64,000 bases of DNA from Streptomyces sp. DSM 15324 (lineage in GTDB: Bacteria; Actinomycetota; Actinomycetes; Streptomycetales; Streptomycetaceae): assembly GCF_001514285.1 (NCBI RefSeq), contig NZ_KQ949024.1:834700-898699 (forward strand), written 5' to 3'. A model generated the notes under the pieces. The model saw nothing but the letters and a program-made list of their open reading frames with translations. It made no database searches and was not told where the DNA came from. The position numbers and the translations under genes were made by a program. The first letter of the stretch is position 1, and each line of letters begins with the position of its first letter. Below, piece after piece: positions 25,753 to 35,572 of this stretch.

Positions 25753-27843
25753 TCACACACCCAATTGGAGTCCTTCGGCCGCCTCCTCGACCAGGGCGAG
25801 ACCGAGTCGGCTCACCCGTACGGAGAAGGGCTCGCCCGCCACCCGCAGTCCGGTCAGACCGATCTCGCCCAGGGGTGCGCTGCGCTGGGGGCGCAGGGTG
25901 ACCGTACCGGCGGGCGCGTCGGGCCGGATGCCGACCGCGGTGGTCAGCAACAGGATCCCGGCGGCGGCCGAGGTGGCGGCCGGACGGCAGGCGGCCGGGT
26001 GGGGCACCGGGAGGCTCCCTTCGGTGCGCTGCTCCCCGGCGTACATCTCCGGGAGGCGGTACCCGAAGGCCTCGGCCGCCGTCAGGACCCCGCCCAGTAG
26101 CCCGCCCGCCTCCTTCTCGAAGCCGGCGGCGGCCAGACCGGCGACGGCGATCGCCGTCTCGTGGACCCGGACGGCGCCACCGCGGTGGCCGAACGGGTTG
26201 TGGCCCGCCTCTTTGGCGCTCAGGCTCCGCAGGCCCCAGCCCGAGTCCAGTGCAGGGCCGCCGAGCAGCCGGGCCAGGCTCTCGGTCTGCACCTTGTCGA
26301 GCAGTCCCGGAGCCATGGCACCGCCTCCGAGCAGGCCGGTGTCGAGGAGGTGGACCGCCGCGGCACCGAGCTGGGGCACCGGGCGCCCGTCCGGGGTGAG
26401 CGCGGCCGGGGGTCTGCCACCGGCTCGGTCGTCGAGCCAGAAGTCCCGTCGGAAGACCGCCCGCAGTCTCCGTGCCCACTCCCGTAGCCAGACCGCGTCG
26501 GCGCTCGTCCTGCCGCAGCTGTCGAGGAGGTCGGCGCCGAGCAGGGCCGCCCGATGGGCGTGCGCCTGGGTCTCGCAGCGGACGGGCCCGCCGGGCTGGG
26601 GGTCGCGCAGATACGTCCCCTCCCCCACGGCGGTCCGCAGCCAGGCAAGGCAGCGCTCGGCACTCGGCAGCAGCTCCTCCGTGTCCTGGTCCGACATCCC
26701 CCAGCGGCGGGCCTCTGCGAGGAGCACCGGAAAGAGCAGGGTGGCCTCGGTGCCGGTGCAGCTCGGCGGCAGATGGGCGCCCGCGTCCCGGCGCGGGCCG
26801 GGAATCATGCCGTGGCGCGGTCCCTGCTGTGCGACCTGGGTGCGGGCGAGGGTGCGCAAGGTGCCCACGGCGAGCCGGGTCCCGAGCGGCAGGGTCATAC
26901 GGGCTGCGGCGAGCGCCTCGGCCGGTGCCAGACCGCAGCGCCACGGCGCCCCCGCCGCGAGATGGATGTCCCCGGGATCGGCGGGGTCGCGGACGAGCAG
27001 GGCCTGGAGATCCTCGACGCTCGTGGCCATGAGCACCGCCAGGCGTGGGTCGTCCCCCGTCGCACGGGCGGGCGCCAGGGGACTCGTGGCCCCGCGCCCG
27101 ACGGCCCGGACCGGGCCCGCGCCGTCCGGGCGGACCTTCAGTTCCACGCGGACGCTGCCACCCGGGGGCAGATCGAAGTCCCAACGCAGCAGTCCCGCGG
27201 CGGCGATCGCGTCGGCCGGCTGAGGGTCGGCGGTGACGCGCGAGGTGCCTGCCGGGGACGACCAGCACAAGCCGGAGTCCCGGACGTGGGCGGGGAGTTC
27301 CGGGCCCACGGCGCCGGCCGCGATCGCCCCGATGTCGGCGAGGTCCGTGCCCAGCGCCACTTCGACCGGCAGGCGCAGGGGCCGGGCGCAGACGTTACGC
27401 AGTGTGATCAGTTCCGTGCCGTCCGCGCAGCGGCTCCGGTCGACGACGACGTCCGGATCGGGACCGCCGTGCGGCGTGACGCGCACCGTGGCCGTGAAGT
27501 GCGCCCGGTCGGCGGCGGTCATCCGGGCCTGCACTCCGAGCGGTTCACGGCCGGCCACGCGCACCTGGCAGCGCGACAGAACACGCCGGCCGGCTCGGTA
27601 GAAGCCTTCCAGTCCGCGCCCGGTCAGCTGTCCCTGTTCGGTGGAGACGGCGAGGCCCGGCAGGGCGACGCAGATGATCGCGGTGTGGGCGGGCGGCAGC
27701 TCTCCGAGGGGAGGAACCGCCGAACTGCCGACGGTTCTCCCCGGGGTGTGGCTGCCCTGGCCGGTGAAGGCGCCCGGGGTGTCCTCCGCCCTTCGAGCAG
27801 GCGAGGCGGGTCGGGCGGTGGAGGGCGGAGTCGGCTGGTTCAT
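25753..27843 (-). CDS. Glycogen debranching enzyme-like protein
   Basis: 696 aa. After a disordered N terminus, residues about 60-260 resemble the glycogen-debranching N-terminal domain (EGFYRAGRRVLSRCQVRVAG, later LITLRNVCARPLRLPVEV). The remainder is an alpha-toroid of the GH15/GH63 clan: CTGTEATLLFPVLLAEARRW, YLRDPQPGGPVRCETQAHAH, and HNPFGHRGGAVRVHETAIAV. The tryptophan-rich acidic motifs typical of an active amylo-1,6-glucosidase are hard to see, so catalysis is uncertain. ATG 27843 follows only AGAAG. Upstream, 27844-28088 (245 bases) holds no gene. Confidence 0.75.
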   Translation of the reverse strand: MNQPTPPSTARPASPARRAEDTPGAFTGQGSHTPGRTVGSSAVPPLGELPPAHTAIICVALPGLAVSTEQGQLTGRGLEGFYRAGRRVLSRCQVRVAGREPLGVQARMTAADRAHFTATVRVTPHGGPDPDVVVDRSRCADGTELITLRNVCARPLRLPVEVALGTDLADIGAIAAGAVGPELPAHVRDSGLCWSSPAGTSRVTADPQPADAIAAAGLLRWDFDLPPGGSVRVELKVRPDGAGPVRAVGRGATSPLAPARATGDDPRLAVLMATSVEDLQALLVRDPADPGDIHLAAGAPWRCGLAPAEALAAARMTLPLGTRLAVGTLRTLARTQVAQQGPRHGMIPGPRRDAGAHLPPSCTGTEATLLFPVLLAEARRWGMSDQDTEELLPSAERCLAWLRTAVGEGTYLRDPQPGGPVRCETQAHAHRAALLGADLLDSCGRTSADAVWLREWARRLRAVFRRDFWLDDRAGGRPPAALTPDGRPVPQLGAAAVHLLDTGLLGGGAMAPGLLDKVQTESLARLLGGPALDSGWGLRSLSAKEAGHNPFGHRGGAVRVHETAIAVAGLAAAGFEKEAGGLLGGVLTAAEAFGYRLPEMYAGEQRTEGSLPVPHPAACRPAATSAAAGILLLTTAVGIRPDAPAGTVTLRPQRSAPLGEIGLTGLRVAGEPFSVRVSRLGLALVEEAAEGLQLGV

Positions 27844-28088
27844 GAGGTGGCTTCTTCTGCTCTCTGTGCGCCTCGGACAGGGCGTGGCCGGTGACGGACT
27901 TCGGCGATGCGGGTGCGCGGTGGCGGTGCCTCGCGGTGCGGGTCTACCGCCACTCAGGTGAACGGGGCGGGACTCTCCCAGGTCACGGCCTTGGCGGGCG
28001 GACCCCACCGATCGGCGGTGGGTCGGGCGGCCCGTCCTGCGGGCGCGAGGCGGGACACGGCCGTCGCCGTCGACGCGTCCGCTCCGGT

Positions 28089-29708
28089 TCAGCCCTCCCC
28101 CTTGCTGTCGTCGCCTTCCGCCCGCACGCCTTCGGGGCAGGGTCGGCGCCGAGCGGAAGGCTTTCCGACGGGCGGGCGGGAGCCGCCCCTGTCGGCCGGG
28201 GCGGGACGCGTCCCGGGCTTGCACGGTCGCCCGGCGTTAGCGCCTTTCCCGCGCCGCGTCCGTGCGGTCCGGTCGGCGCGCTTGGCGTCCCCGGCGGCGG
28301 CCGGGGCGTCCGCCTCGCCTGCCTGGGGTGCGCCGGTCCGACGCCGTTCGCGCTCCGAGCGCAGGCAACGGCGTACCGATTCCGGGTCGAGCCCCTCGTT
28401 GCAGGCCTGGTGCAGCAGACGGGCGAAAAGGTAGTCGGGGTCCGCGCCCAGGGCCATGGCGAGGGCCTCGCGGGCCTCGAGTTCGTCGCCGCCGGACCAG
28501 GCGACCCAGCCGGCGAGGGTGAGCGGTGCCGCGGCGTGTTCGCCGAAGGGACCGACGCAGCGGCGGGCCAGTGCACGCCACAGCCGCAGGGCGGGCGGCG
28601 CTTCGTCCCCTTCCATCCATTCCGCCGCCCGGTCGCGGGTCACCCGGTCCTGGAGGCCGAGAATCAGGGCGGCGGCCTCGTCGCAGCCGAGCAGTGCGTC
28701 GTCCCTGCGATCCGCTTCGGCGTCGCCCAGCACGACGGGTGCTTCGGCGAAGCGCCTGATGAGCCGTCCGGCCCGTTCGATCGTCTCCTGGGCGACCACC
28801 GCACGGCTCGTGTCGTCGAGCATCCTCGTGACCAGCGCGATGTTCGCGGTGTCCAGGGCGACCTCCTGCTCCAGCGCGACGCCCGTCTCCAGAGGCTGCA
28901 GCCGGGCGCGGAGCTCGCGCAGGGTGCCCCGGACCTGGATCCCGGCGTAGGTGGCGGCCGCGGCCAGCACGGAGGTGCCGGGCAGGCCCATGGAGGTCCC
29001 CTCCACCGGGCAGCAGCCCACGCGGGGGCAGCAGTAGGACCAGAAACGTCCGTCGGAGATGCAGAGCGCCTCGATGACCGGGGCGTCGAGCTTGCCACAG
29101 GCGACCCGCAGGGCCTGCGCCAAGGGCTTCAGCCGGGCCATGACCTCGCGGCCCGTCTCACCCCTCGCCGGGTCCTGGCAGAGGTAGGCGACCATCTGGG
29201 CCGGGCGGGCGCCTCGGCGTTCGCCTCCCTTCACCAGTCCCTCCGCGAGCTGCCGGGCCACGGCGGGCCAGTCGGCGGGCTGGGCGGGGATGCCGAGCCT
29301 GGCCCGGCCGCCGAACCGGCCCCGGCCGGCCCGGTCGCTGAGGGCGACCAGCACGATGCTGTCCTCCGGGCGGTAGCCGAGCAGGTAGGGCAGGGCGTCG
29401 GCGAGTTCGCCCGGGGTGCGCAGGGTGACGTGGTGGGCGGCGGAATCACCGGTGTACGGGGGGCTCGCGTCGTAGGGGGTGCTCGCGTCATAGGGGGTGT
29501 GACTGATGTACGCCAGGGGCGCGTCGTACGGGGGCTCGTCGTCGTACGGCCACTCGTCACCGTGACCAGGGCCTACGCCGCTATCACCGTGACCGGACGC
29601 CTCGCCGTGAGCGGGCCCACCGTCGTGAGGGACGGCCCCCTCGACCTCGTCACGTCGGGAAATGTCACCGTTTTCGAAGGAGCCGGTCGTTTCGCTGTGG
29701 TTCGTCAT
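28089..29708 (-). CDS. DUF4192 domain-containing protein
   Basis: 539 aa. The N-terminal 90 residues are acidic and disordered with Pro-Tyr repeats (EWPYDDEPPYDAP, TPYDASTPYDASPPY). The DUF4192 region starts VTLRTPGELADALPYLLGYR followed by PEDSIVLVAL, the hallmark of the family, and spans about 90-450. A Cys cluster lies in YCCPRVGCCP. The C-terminal 90 residues are Arg/Lys/Gly-rich, perhaps nucleic-acid binding. The protein is common in actinobacteria and has no assigned function. It is divergent from the RecQ-type helicase gene, 122 bases apart. Confidence 0.85.
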   Translation of the reverse strand: MTNHSETTGSFENGDISRRDEVEGAVPHDGGPAHGEASGHGDSGVGPGHGDEWPYDDEPPYDAPLAYISHTPYDASTPYDASPPYTGDSAAHHVTLRTPGELADALPYLLGYRPEDSIVLVALSDRAGRGRFGGRARLGIPAQPADWPAVARQLAEGLVKGGERRGARPAQMVAYLCQDPARGETGREVMARLKPLAQALRVACGKLDAPVIEALCISDGRFWSYCCPRVGCCPVEGTSMGLPGTSVLAAAATYAGIQVRGTLRELRARLQPLETGVALEQEVALDTANIALVTRMLDDTSRAVVAQETIERAGRLIRRFAEAPVVLGDAEADRRDDALLGCDEAAALILGLQDRVTRDRAAEWMEGDEAPPALRLWRALARRCVGPFGEHAAAPLTLAGWVAWSGGDELEAREALAMALGADPDYLFARLLHQACNEGLDPESVRRCLRSERERRRTGAPQAGEADAPAAAGDAKRADRTARTRRGKGANAGRPCKPGTRPAPADRGGSRPPVGKPSARRRPCPEGVRAEGDDSKGEG

Positions 29709-29830
29709 GAGCCGACGATCTCGCGGATCGCGATCCTCCGCTTCGACCTGTGGATAAGTCCAATCAGGGACACATCAATGGGATGTCCCGAGTGTCGCTC
29801 GGGCCCGGTCTGTCAGAGCCGTCCTGTTGT

Positions 29831-32005
29831 ATGGAAGGCATGGAGCACACGAGCAACGCGGACCTCCGGGCCGACGCCGACGCCGTCCTCGCCCGCCTCG
29901 TCGGCGGCGCCCCGGGCGCGGCCAGACTGCGCGAGGACCAGTGGCGGGCCATCAAGGCGCTGGTCGCCGACCGACGGCGGGCCCTGGTCGTGCAGCGGAC
30001 GGGGTGGGGGAAGTCCGCGGTCTACTTCGTGGCGACCTCCCTGCTGCGTGCCCGTGGCTCCGGCCCCACCGTGATCGTCTCGCCGTTGCTCGCCCTGATG
30101 CGCAACCAGGTCGAGGCGGCGGCCAGGGCCGGCATCCACGCACGCACCATCAACTCCTCGAACACCGAGGAGTGGGAGACCGTCCGGGCCGAGATCGCCT
30201 CGGGCGAGGTAGACGTGCTGCTGGTCAGTCCGGAGCGGCTCAACAACCCGGACTTCCGGGACCAGGTGCTGCCCGAACTGGCGGCCGCGACCGGCCTGCT
30301 CGTGGTGGACGAGGCGCACTGCATCTCCGACTGGGGGCACGACTTCCGGCCGGACTACCGGCGGCTGCGGACGATGCTCACCGATCTCCCGCCCGGGGTC
30401 CCGGTGCTCGCGACGACCGCGACGGCGAATGCGCGCGTGACCGCCGACGTCGCCGAACAGCTGGGAACGGGCGGCTCGTCGGACGCCCTGGTGCTGCGCG
30501 GCCCGCTCGACCGGGAGAGCCTCAGCCTGAGCGTGCTGCGACTCCCCGACGCGGCGCACCGGATGGCCTGGCTCGCCGACCATCTCGACGCACTGCCGGG
30601 CTCCGGAATCATCTACACGCTCACCGTGGCCGCCGCCGAGGAGGTCACCGCGTTCCTGCGGCAGCGCGGGCACGTCGTCGCCTCGTACACGGGCCGGACG
30701 GAGAACGCCGACCGGCAGCAGGCCGAGGAGGATCTGCTGGCCAACAAGGTCAAGGCCCTGGTCGCCACGTCCGCGCTCGGCATGGGCTTCGACAAACCCG
30801 ACCTGGGCTTCGTCGTGCACCTCGGTTCCCCCTCCTCCCCCATCGCCTACTACCAGCAGGTGGGCCGCGCCGGCCGCGGCGTCGAGCACGCCGAGGTGCT
30901 CCTGCTGCCGGGCAAGGAGGACGAGGCGATCTGGGAGTACTTCGCGTCGCTGGCCTTCCCCTCCGAGGAACTGGTGCGCCGCACGCTCGACGTCCTCTCG
31001 CGCGCGGAGCGGCCCCTGTCGCTGCCCGCGCTGGAGCCGCTGGTGGAACTGCGCCGCTCCCGGCTGGAGACCATGCTCAAGGTGCTGGACGTGGACGGCG
31101 CGGTGAAGCGGGTCAAGGGCGGCTGGACCGCGACCGGCCGGCCATGGACGTACGAAACCGAGCGTTACGCGTGGGTCGCGCGCCAGCGCAAGGCGGAGCA
31201 GGAGGCGATGCGCGGGTACGCGGCGACGACCGACTGCCGGATGGAGTTCCTGCAGCGTCAACTCGACGACGAGGGCGCCAAGCCGTGCGGACGGTGCGAC
31301 AACTGCGCGGGGGCTCGCTACGCCGCGGAGACCTCGACGGCCGCGCTGGACGCCGCGCGCGTGGATCTCGGCCGGGCGGGGGTCGAGGTCGAACCGCGGC
31401 GGATGTGGCCCACCGGCCTCCCCTCGATCGGCATGGATCTCAAGGGGCGCATTCCGGCCGCAGAACAGGCGCAGCCGGGACGCGCGCTGGGGCGCCTCTC
31501 GGACATCGGCTGGGGCAATCGACTCCGTCCGCTGTTCGCCCCGCACGCACCTGACGGCCCGGTACCGGACGACGTGGCCAAGGCGGTGGTGGGCGTGCTG
31601 GCCGACTGGGCGAAAGGGCCCGGCGGTTGGGCCTCGGGCGCCTCCGACGCCGTCGCGCGCCCGGTCGGCGTGGTCACCGTCGCCTCCCGGACTCGGCCTC
31701 GGCTGATCCAGTCGCTGGGAGCGCGGATCGCCGAGGTGGGGCGGCTGCCCCTGCTGGGAGCGGTGGAGTACGCGGCCGACGCGGCGCCGGTCTCACGCAG
31801 CAACAGCGCCCAGCGCCTCAAGGCCCTCCACGGTCTGCTGGAGGTACCGCCCGCCCTCGCCTCGGCGCTGGCTCAGGCCCCGGGACCGGTCCTGCTCGTG
31901 GACGACTTCACCGAGACGGGGTGGACCCTGGCGGTCGCGGCACGCCTGTTGCGGCGCTCGGGCGCCCAGGCGGTGCTGCCTCTGGTGCTGGCTGTACAAG
32001 GCTGA
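29831..32005 (+). CDS. RecQ-family DNA helicase fused to a phosphoribosyltransferase-like domain
   Basis: 724 aa. The helicase core (about 30-400) has [12 protein letters not shown] (Walker A), [20 protein letters not shown] (DEAH box) and [11 protein letters not shown] (motif VI); a zinc-binding Cys set follows (CRMEFLQRQ, then CGRCDNC). There is no recognisable HRDC domain. Instead the last 120 residues resemble a phosphoribosyltransferase: [20 protein letters not shown], then [20 protein letters not shown], the PRPP-loop pattern of ComF-type proteins. An alternative ATG lies at 29840, and neither start has a good ribosome site. A role in DNA repair or processing is likely; the job of the transferase part is unknown. 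Confidence 0.85.
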   Translation: MEGMEHTSNADLRADADAVLARLVGGAPGAARLREDQWRAIKALVADRRRALVVQRTGWGKSAVYFVATSLLRARGSGPTVIVSPLLALMRNQVEAAARAGIHARTINSSNTEEWETVRAEIASGEVDVLLVSPERLNNPDFRDQVLPELAAATGLLVVDEAHCISDWGHDFRPDYRRLRTMLTDLPPGVPVLATTATANARVTADVAEQLGTGGSSDALVLRGPLDRESLSLSVLRLPDAAHRMAWLADHLDALPGSGIIYTLTVAAAEEVTAFLRQRGHVVASYTGRTENADRQQAEEDLLANKVKALVATSALGMGFDKPDLGFVVHLGSPSSPIAYYQQVGRAGRGVEHAEVLLLPGKEDEAIWEYFASLAFPSEELVRRTLDVLSRAERPLSLPALEPLVELRRSRLETMLKVLDVDGAVKRVKGGWTATGRPWTYETERYAWVARQRKAEQEAMRGYAATTDCRMEFLQRQLDDEGAKPCGRCDNCAGARYAAETSTAALDAARVDLGRAGVEVEPRRMWPTGLPSIGMDLKGRIPAAEQAQPGRALGRLSDIGWGNRLRPLFAPHAPDGPVPDDVAKAVVGVLADWAKGPGGWASGASDAVARPVGVVTVASRTRPRLIQSLGARIAEVGRLPLLGAVEYAADAAPVSRSNSAQRLKALHGLLEVPPALASALAQAPGPVLLVDDFTETGWTLAVAARLLRRSGAQAVLPLVLAVQG

Positions 32006-32263
32006 TCACGCACCGAGTGCGGAAGGGGCGTCCACTGCCGTCGCACGCGTCCTCCCATGAATCACTGGGTAGGGATATAAGACACACACTGCCCTATAAC
32101 GGTCTGTGGCCCCAATTGCTCGTTGCCGCATCCAAGTTCGACAGGAAGAATTGAAGTCCGCTCCCCGCACGGCTGGCCCGTAGTCCGGTTGGGCTCTGCT
32201 GCGGCGTGCGCTCCCCCCCCATCCGACCCGCCCGCAGTGTGGGCCGTAGCCGAAGGGAGGATC

Positions 32264-32884
32264 GTGACCCTCGGATTCGCTCCGTCCTCGGCAGCATCGT
32301 TGTCGTCGTCCACGTCCGCCGCCTCCGCCCATCGTCTGCTCGAGCCCGCGGAGTGGTCCGCGGCCGGCATCCCTTTGCTGCGCAACCCGCGTGAAGTGGT
32401 CAGCGGGCTGCACTCGCGGCACCGGCCCGGGCCGGCCACCGCGATCGTGGCCGTGCTCGATCCCGACGAACGGGTCTGCGCCAGCGCGTCGTTCACACGA
32501 CGTCAGGCACCTGCCGACGGCTGGATGTTCCGTAACGCGCTGCTCGCCCAGCTTCGCCGGGTCATTCCGCACGACCTGCGGCGGCGTACGCCGGTGCGGA
32601 CCGCGGTGCTGCTCTACTGCCGCGAGGGCGACGCGCGCTGGACGGAAGAGGACGGCGCGTGGATGTGGGGCCTGCGTGACGCCTGCACGCTGCACGGGCT
32701 GCGCTGCGGGGCGTACATCACGCTGACCCGGGACGGCTGGCAGGTGCTCGGCGAGGGGCGCGGAGGCCGCCGCCCCAACACGGAATCCGCTCCGGAGCCC
32801 TTCGGTCTGTCCGAGGCACCGCCTCCCCTGCCGCGTACCGGTGGGGTCATGTCGGAGGTTCTGCGGCGCGCGGCCGCCCGCTGA
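32264..32884 (+). CDS. Conserved hypothetical protein
   Basis: 206 aa. GTG 32264 is chosen because GAAGGGAGG lies at ideal distance; the frame is open to 32123 without a ribosome site. After a Ser/Ala-rich start the body is soluble, with HSRHRPGPATAIVAVLDPDE, GWMFRNALLAQLRRVIP and GAWMWGLRDACTLHGLRCGA. I recognise no domain. It follows the RecQ-type gene on the same strand after 258 bases that hold no gene, and ends before a small hairpin. Confidence 0.75.
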   Translation: MTLGFAPSSAASLSSSTSAASAHRLLEPAEWSAAGIPLLRNPREVVSGLHSRHRPGPATAIVAVLDPDERVCASASFTRRQAPADGWMFRNALLAQLRRVIPHDLRRRTPVRTAVLLYCREGDARWTEEDGAWMWGLRDACTLHGLRCGAYITLTRDGWQVLGEGRGGRRPNTESAPEPFGLSEAPPPLPRTGGVMSEVLRRAAAR

Positions 32885-32904
32885 GCGCATCAGGGGGTAG
32901 GACG

Positions 32905-32923
32905 GCCCGGACATGCTCCGGGC
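32905..32923. terminator. Small terminator hairpin
   Basis: GCCCGGA (32905-32911) and TCCGGGC (32917-32923) form a perfect 7-bp stem around CATGC, 21 bases after the preceding stop. Confidence 0.55.
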
Positions 32924-33260
32924 TCGCCTCGGTGGGCCTCGCGCAGGTCACTGCCCAGTCCCGGCTTTGAAGAGCATCCGGCGGCCGCTGGACCGCCAGG
33001 CGTCCCCGCATCCCGTGCCGCCCAGGTGCTCTGCAAGCGCTCGGCGGACCCCGAGCCCGGTGGGGCGCTGCGTCCGGCCAGCGAAGCCTGTGCCGTGCAC
33101 CGGGGCTACCGCGGGGCCGCGGTCATCCGGCGGCCGGTTCCCGGACATGCCGAAGCGCGCGCCGAGACTCACGTCGTCCGCGCACGCGAAAGCACACCAT
33201 GGAGGTGCCGCGGCAGCGAGGCCTGCCCGGCCCCGGCGCCTCCTGGTCCACCGGTTCGGC
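32924..33260. other. Gene-poor stretch between convergent genes
   Basis: 337 bases between the hypothetical gene at 32264 (plus) and the gene ending at 33261 (minus). A 74-codon minus frame exists at 32948-33172 but has no ribosome site and no recognisable features. The stretch may hold a decayed gene. Confidence 0.4.
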
Positions 33261-33887
33261 TCAGACTCCGGCGCCGAGCGCCGCGTTGATCTGCTGCGGG
33301 TCTCCGCAGACGATCAGCAGCGAGCCGGCCCGGGAACGAGCCGTCGTCAGAGCCGCGGCAGCGGAATCGCCGCCACCGTTGACGGCGACCACGACGACGG
33401 GCCGCACGCCCGCGCGGCCCGCGGCGGCGCCATCGGTGTAGAAGACGTCGTCCCCGGCGTCGTGCTGCGCCCAGTAGGACGCCTCACCGAAGGACAGTTC
33501 ATGGACGGCCCAGGGGTGCTGATCACCGGTGGTGATCACCAGTACGTCACCTGGGGCGCGCCCCGAGTCCAGGAGCAGGTCCACGGCCTCCTCGGCGGCG
33601 TCCAGCGCCCCCTGGGCCGAGGCCGGGATCAGCTGGAGCTGGGGAGTCGCCGAAGCGGGCGCGGGAGTGGCCGGGGCCGAGGCCCCGGGCTTGGGGGCGG
33701 CGTCACGCGGGGTGCGCTGCACCGGCGGCGCGGGCCGGAGGGGGCCGGGACGACCGGGACGCGACGGAGCCGCGGGACGGGGGCCGGGTACGGGTCGAGG
33801 GGTCGGCGCTGTGCGGCCGCTGGCCGGAGTGGCGCGGGGACCCTGGGCACTCTCGTGAATCTGAGGCTCCTCGGGAATGAGAGGCAT
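33261..33887 (-). CDS. Proline-rich hypothetical protein with helicase-tail-like end
   Basis: 208 aa. The first 85 residues are Pro/Ala/Arg-rich and disordered. The rest (about 90-208) runs AAEEAVDLLLDSGRAPGDVL through GVRPVVVVAVNGGGDSAAAA to TTARSRAGSLLIVCGDPQQI. The last part resembles the end of UvrD/RecD-type helicases (ALTRAR...LVVVGDP), but no Walker A or other helicase motif is present, so it is not a helicase. It may be a divergent or degenerate fold. The ATG at 33887 is used. It sits 68 bases downstream of rnhB on the same strand. Confidence 0.65.
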   Translation of the reverse strand: MPLIPEEPQIHESAQGPRATPASGRTAPTPRPVPGPRPAAPSRPGRPGPLRPAPPVQRTPRDAAPKPGASAPATPAPASATPQLQLIPASAQGALDAAEEAVDLLLDSGRAPGDVLVITTGDQHPWAVHELSFGEASYWAQHDAGDDVFYTDGAAAGRAGVRPVVVVAVNGGGDSAAAALTTARSRAGSLLIVCGDPQQINAALGAGV

Positions 33888-33955
33888 GGGCTGATTTTTA
33901 TCAAACGTTGGTGCGGCTCGCGCCAGTGGGTGGCACATCAGTGCGAGCGGAATCG

Positions 33956-34657
33956 TCAGAAGTCGAAGCCGAGCTGACCCTCGATCTCCGGAACGCTTCC
34001 GTCCGCCCAGCTGCGGGCCTTCTTGAGGTGCCGCCACTGGGGCAGCGCATCAAGATACGCCCACGACAACCGGTGGTACGGGGTGGGGCCCCGCTCCTCC
34101 AGTGCGGCCTTGTGCACGGGCGACGGATACCCGGCGTTGTCCGCAAAACCGAAGTGTGCATGCTCGACACCCAGTTCGGCCATCATTTTGTCGCGCTGGA
34201 CCTTGGCGATCACCGAGGCCGCCGCGACCGCCACGCACGAACGGTCGCCCTTGATGACCGTGCGGACCTGCCACGGGGCGCCGAGGTAGTCGTGCTTGCC
34301 GTCGAGGATCACCGCGTCGGGCCGGACGGGCAGCGCCTCCAGCGCCCGCCCGGCCGCGAGCCGCAGCGCGGCTGTCATCCCCAGGTCGTCGATCTCCTCC
34401 GGGGAGGCGTGTCCCAGGGCGTAGGACGTCACCCAGGTCCGCAGCACCTCGGCCAGCTCGGTGCGCCGTTTGAGGGTGAGCAGTTTGGAGTCGGTGAGAC
34501 CTGCGGGCGGGCGACGCAGTCCGGTGACCGCCGCGCAGACGGTGACGGGGCCGGCCCAGGCTCCGCGGCCCACCTCGTCGACACCGGCAATGACCTTCGC
34601 TCCGGTCGTTGCGCGGAGGGAGCGCTCGACGGTGTGGGTGGGGGGTTCGTACGGCAT
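33956..34657 (-). CDS. rnhB: Ribonuclease HII
   Basis: 233 aa endonuclease that removes ribonucleotides from RNA-DNA hybrids. The active-site motif [14 protein letters not shown] (Asp, Glu at about 25-26) is followed by [11 protein letters not shown] with the third acidic residue, and by [18 protein letters not shown] and [12 protein letters not shown] are also conserved. ATG 34657 starts close to the fold; the open frame upstream is not conserved sequence. Confidence 0.94.
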   Translation of the reverse strand: MPYEPPTHTVERSLRATTGAKVIAGVDEVGRGAWAGPVTVCAAVTGLRRPPAGLTDSKLLTLKRRTELAEVLRTWVTSYALGHASPEEIDDLGMTAALRLAAGRALEALPVRPDAVILDGKHDYLGAPWQVRTVIKGDRSCVAVAAASVIAKVQRDKMMAELGVEHAHFGFADNAGYPSPVHKAALEERGPTPYHRLSWAYLDALPQWRHLKKARSWADGSVPEIEGQLGFDF

Positions 34658-34744
34658 GGCGCCCTTAGCGTACGCCGCCGAGATCCCCTCGCGACACCCC
34701 GGTTCGCCACGACCGCCCACCCGCCCCCGTCAGGCCCGCCTCCG

Positions 34745-35374
34745 TCAGCGGCAGGCGGCGTCCGGACGCAGCAGCGGAAGCATGAACCCGTCGATCATCT
34801 CTTCCAGCTCTTGATCGCTCCATTCACTTCCGCACACTTTGGATCGGTACATCATCATGGCCGGAATGGCGTCGAAGACGTAACCGTTCGCAGCTCCCTC
34901 CCCCACCTCACCCCGCTCAATTCCACGCGTGATGACTTCATGCAGCATCCTCACGGCCGGCTCGACGACCCCGCGGACGATCAGATCCCGGAACCGCTCC
35001 GACTGAGCTGGATCGCATTCGTGAATAATCGAACGCAACGCGAAGCCAGGTCGCGAGAACATCGCGTCGCGCGCCGTCCGACACAGCGCCACCAGGTCCT
35101 CACGCACGTTCCCGAGGTCGGGTGCCGCGTCCAGCCGGGGCAGCTCGGCACTCAGCGCATCGGCGACGAGATCCTCCTTGGAGGGCCAGCGGCGATAGAC
35201 AGCCGCCTTTCCGGTCTGAGCCCCGGCGGCAACCCCTTCCATCGTGAGGCCGTTCCAGCCGACGGTGCCGAGTTGCTCCAACGCGGCATCGAGGATCGCG
35301 CGTTCGAGCACGGCGCCGCGCCGCCGGGGGGAGGCCGTCCGGGCAGGTGCGGCCGTCCAGCGCGAAGTAACCAT
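34745..35374 (-). CDS. TetR-family repressor of the adjacent exporter
   Basis: 209 aa. The N-terminal HTH is ILDAALEQLGTVGWNGLTME, then AGAQTGKAAVYRRWPSKEDL, the TetR pattern; the C-terminal helical domain would bind an inducer. The ATG at 35374 sits before a basic segment (SRWTAAPARTASPRRRG). It is divergent from an MFS exporter gene, with two identical-type palindromes between them, the classic arrangement of a TetR repressor and its drug exporter. The exporter is broken, so the repressor may now control only itself. Confidence 0.9.
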   Translation of the reverse strand: MVTSRWTAAPARTASPRRRGAVLERAILDAALEQLGTVGWNGLTMEGVAAGAQTGKAAVYRRWPSKEDLVADALSAELPRLDAAPDLGNVREDLVALCRTARDAMFSRPGFALRSIIHECDPAQSERFRDLIVRGVVEPAVRMLHEVITRGIERGEVGEGAANGYVFDAIPAMMMYRSKVCGSEWSDQELEEMIDGFMLPLLRPDAACR

Positions 35375-35481
35375 CCGAGTGTCTCCAGGCGAGCAGAGGG
35401 GGCGGGGAGTTCCAAGCGGTGCGGGGGGCGGGGGTGGGTCTAGGCGACACAGCGGGGGACGGCGCCGACGGACACCCTGAA

Positions 35482-35501
35482 AGTGAACGCTTGCGTTCAC
35501 T
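35482..35501. promoter_or_regulatory. TetR operator 1
   Basis: AGTGAACGCTTGCGTTCACT is a 20-base inverted repeat, perfect except for its two central bases. It lies about 108 bases upstream of the TetR gene start, in the divergent promoter region. Confidence 0.8.
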
Positions 35502-35529
35502 AGTGGGGACTCACTACCGTGAACGGGAG

Positions 35530-35549
35530 AGTGAACGCCAGCGTTCACT
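35530..35549. promoter_or_regulatory. TetR operator 2
   Basis: AGTGAACGCCAGCGTTCACT has the same arms as operator 1 and differs only in the centre. The two centres are 48 bases apart, and a further half-site (GTGAACG at 35519-35525) lies between them. It is 24 bases before the GTG of the broken exporter. Confidence 0.8.
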
Positions 35550-35572
35550 AATGCAGTTGTGGGGGAGCCATA

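Noticed and set aside
32948..33172. 74-codon minus-strand frame in the gene-poor stretch
   Set aside because: No ribosome site or recognisable sequence; could be a decayed gene but not supportable.
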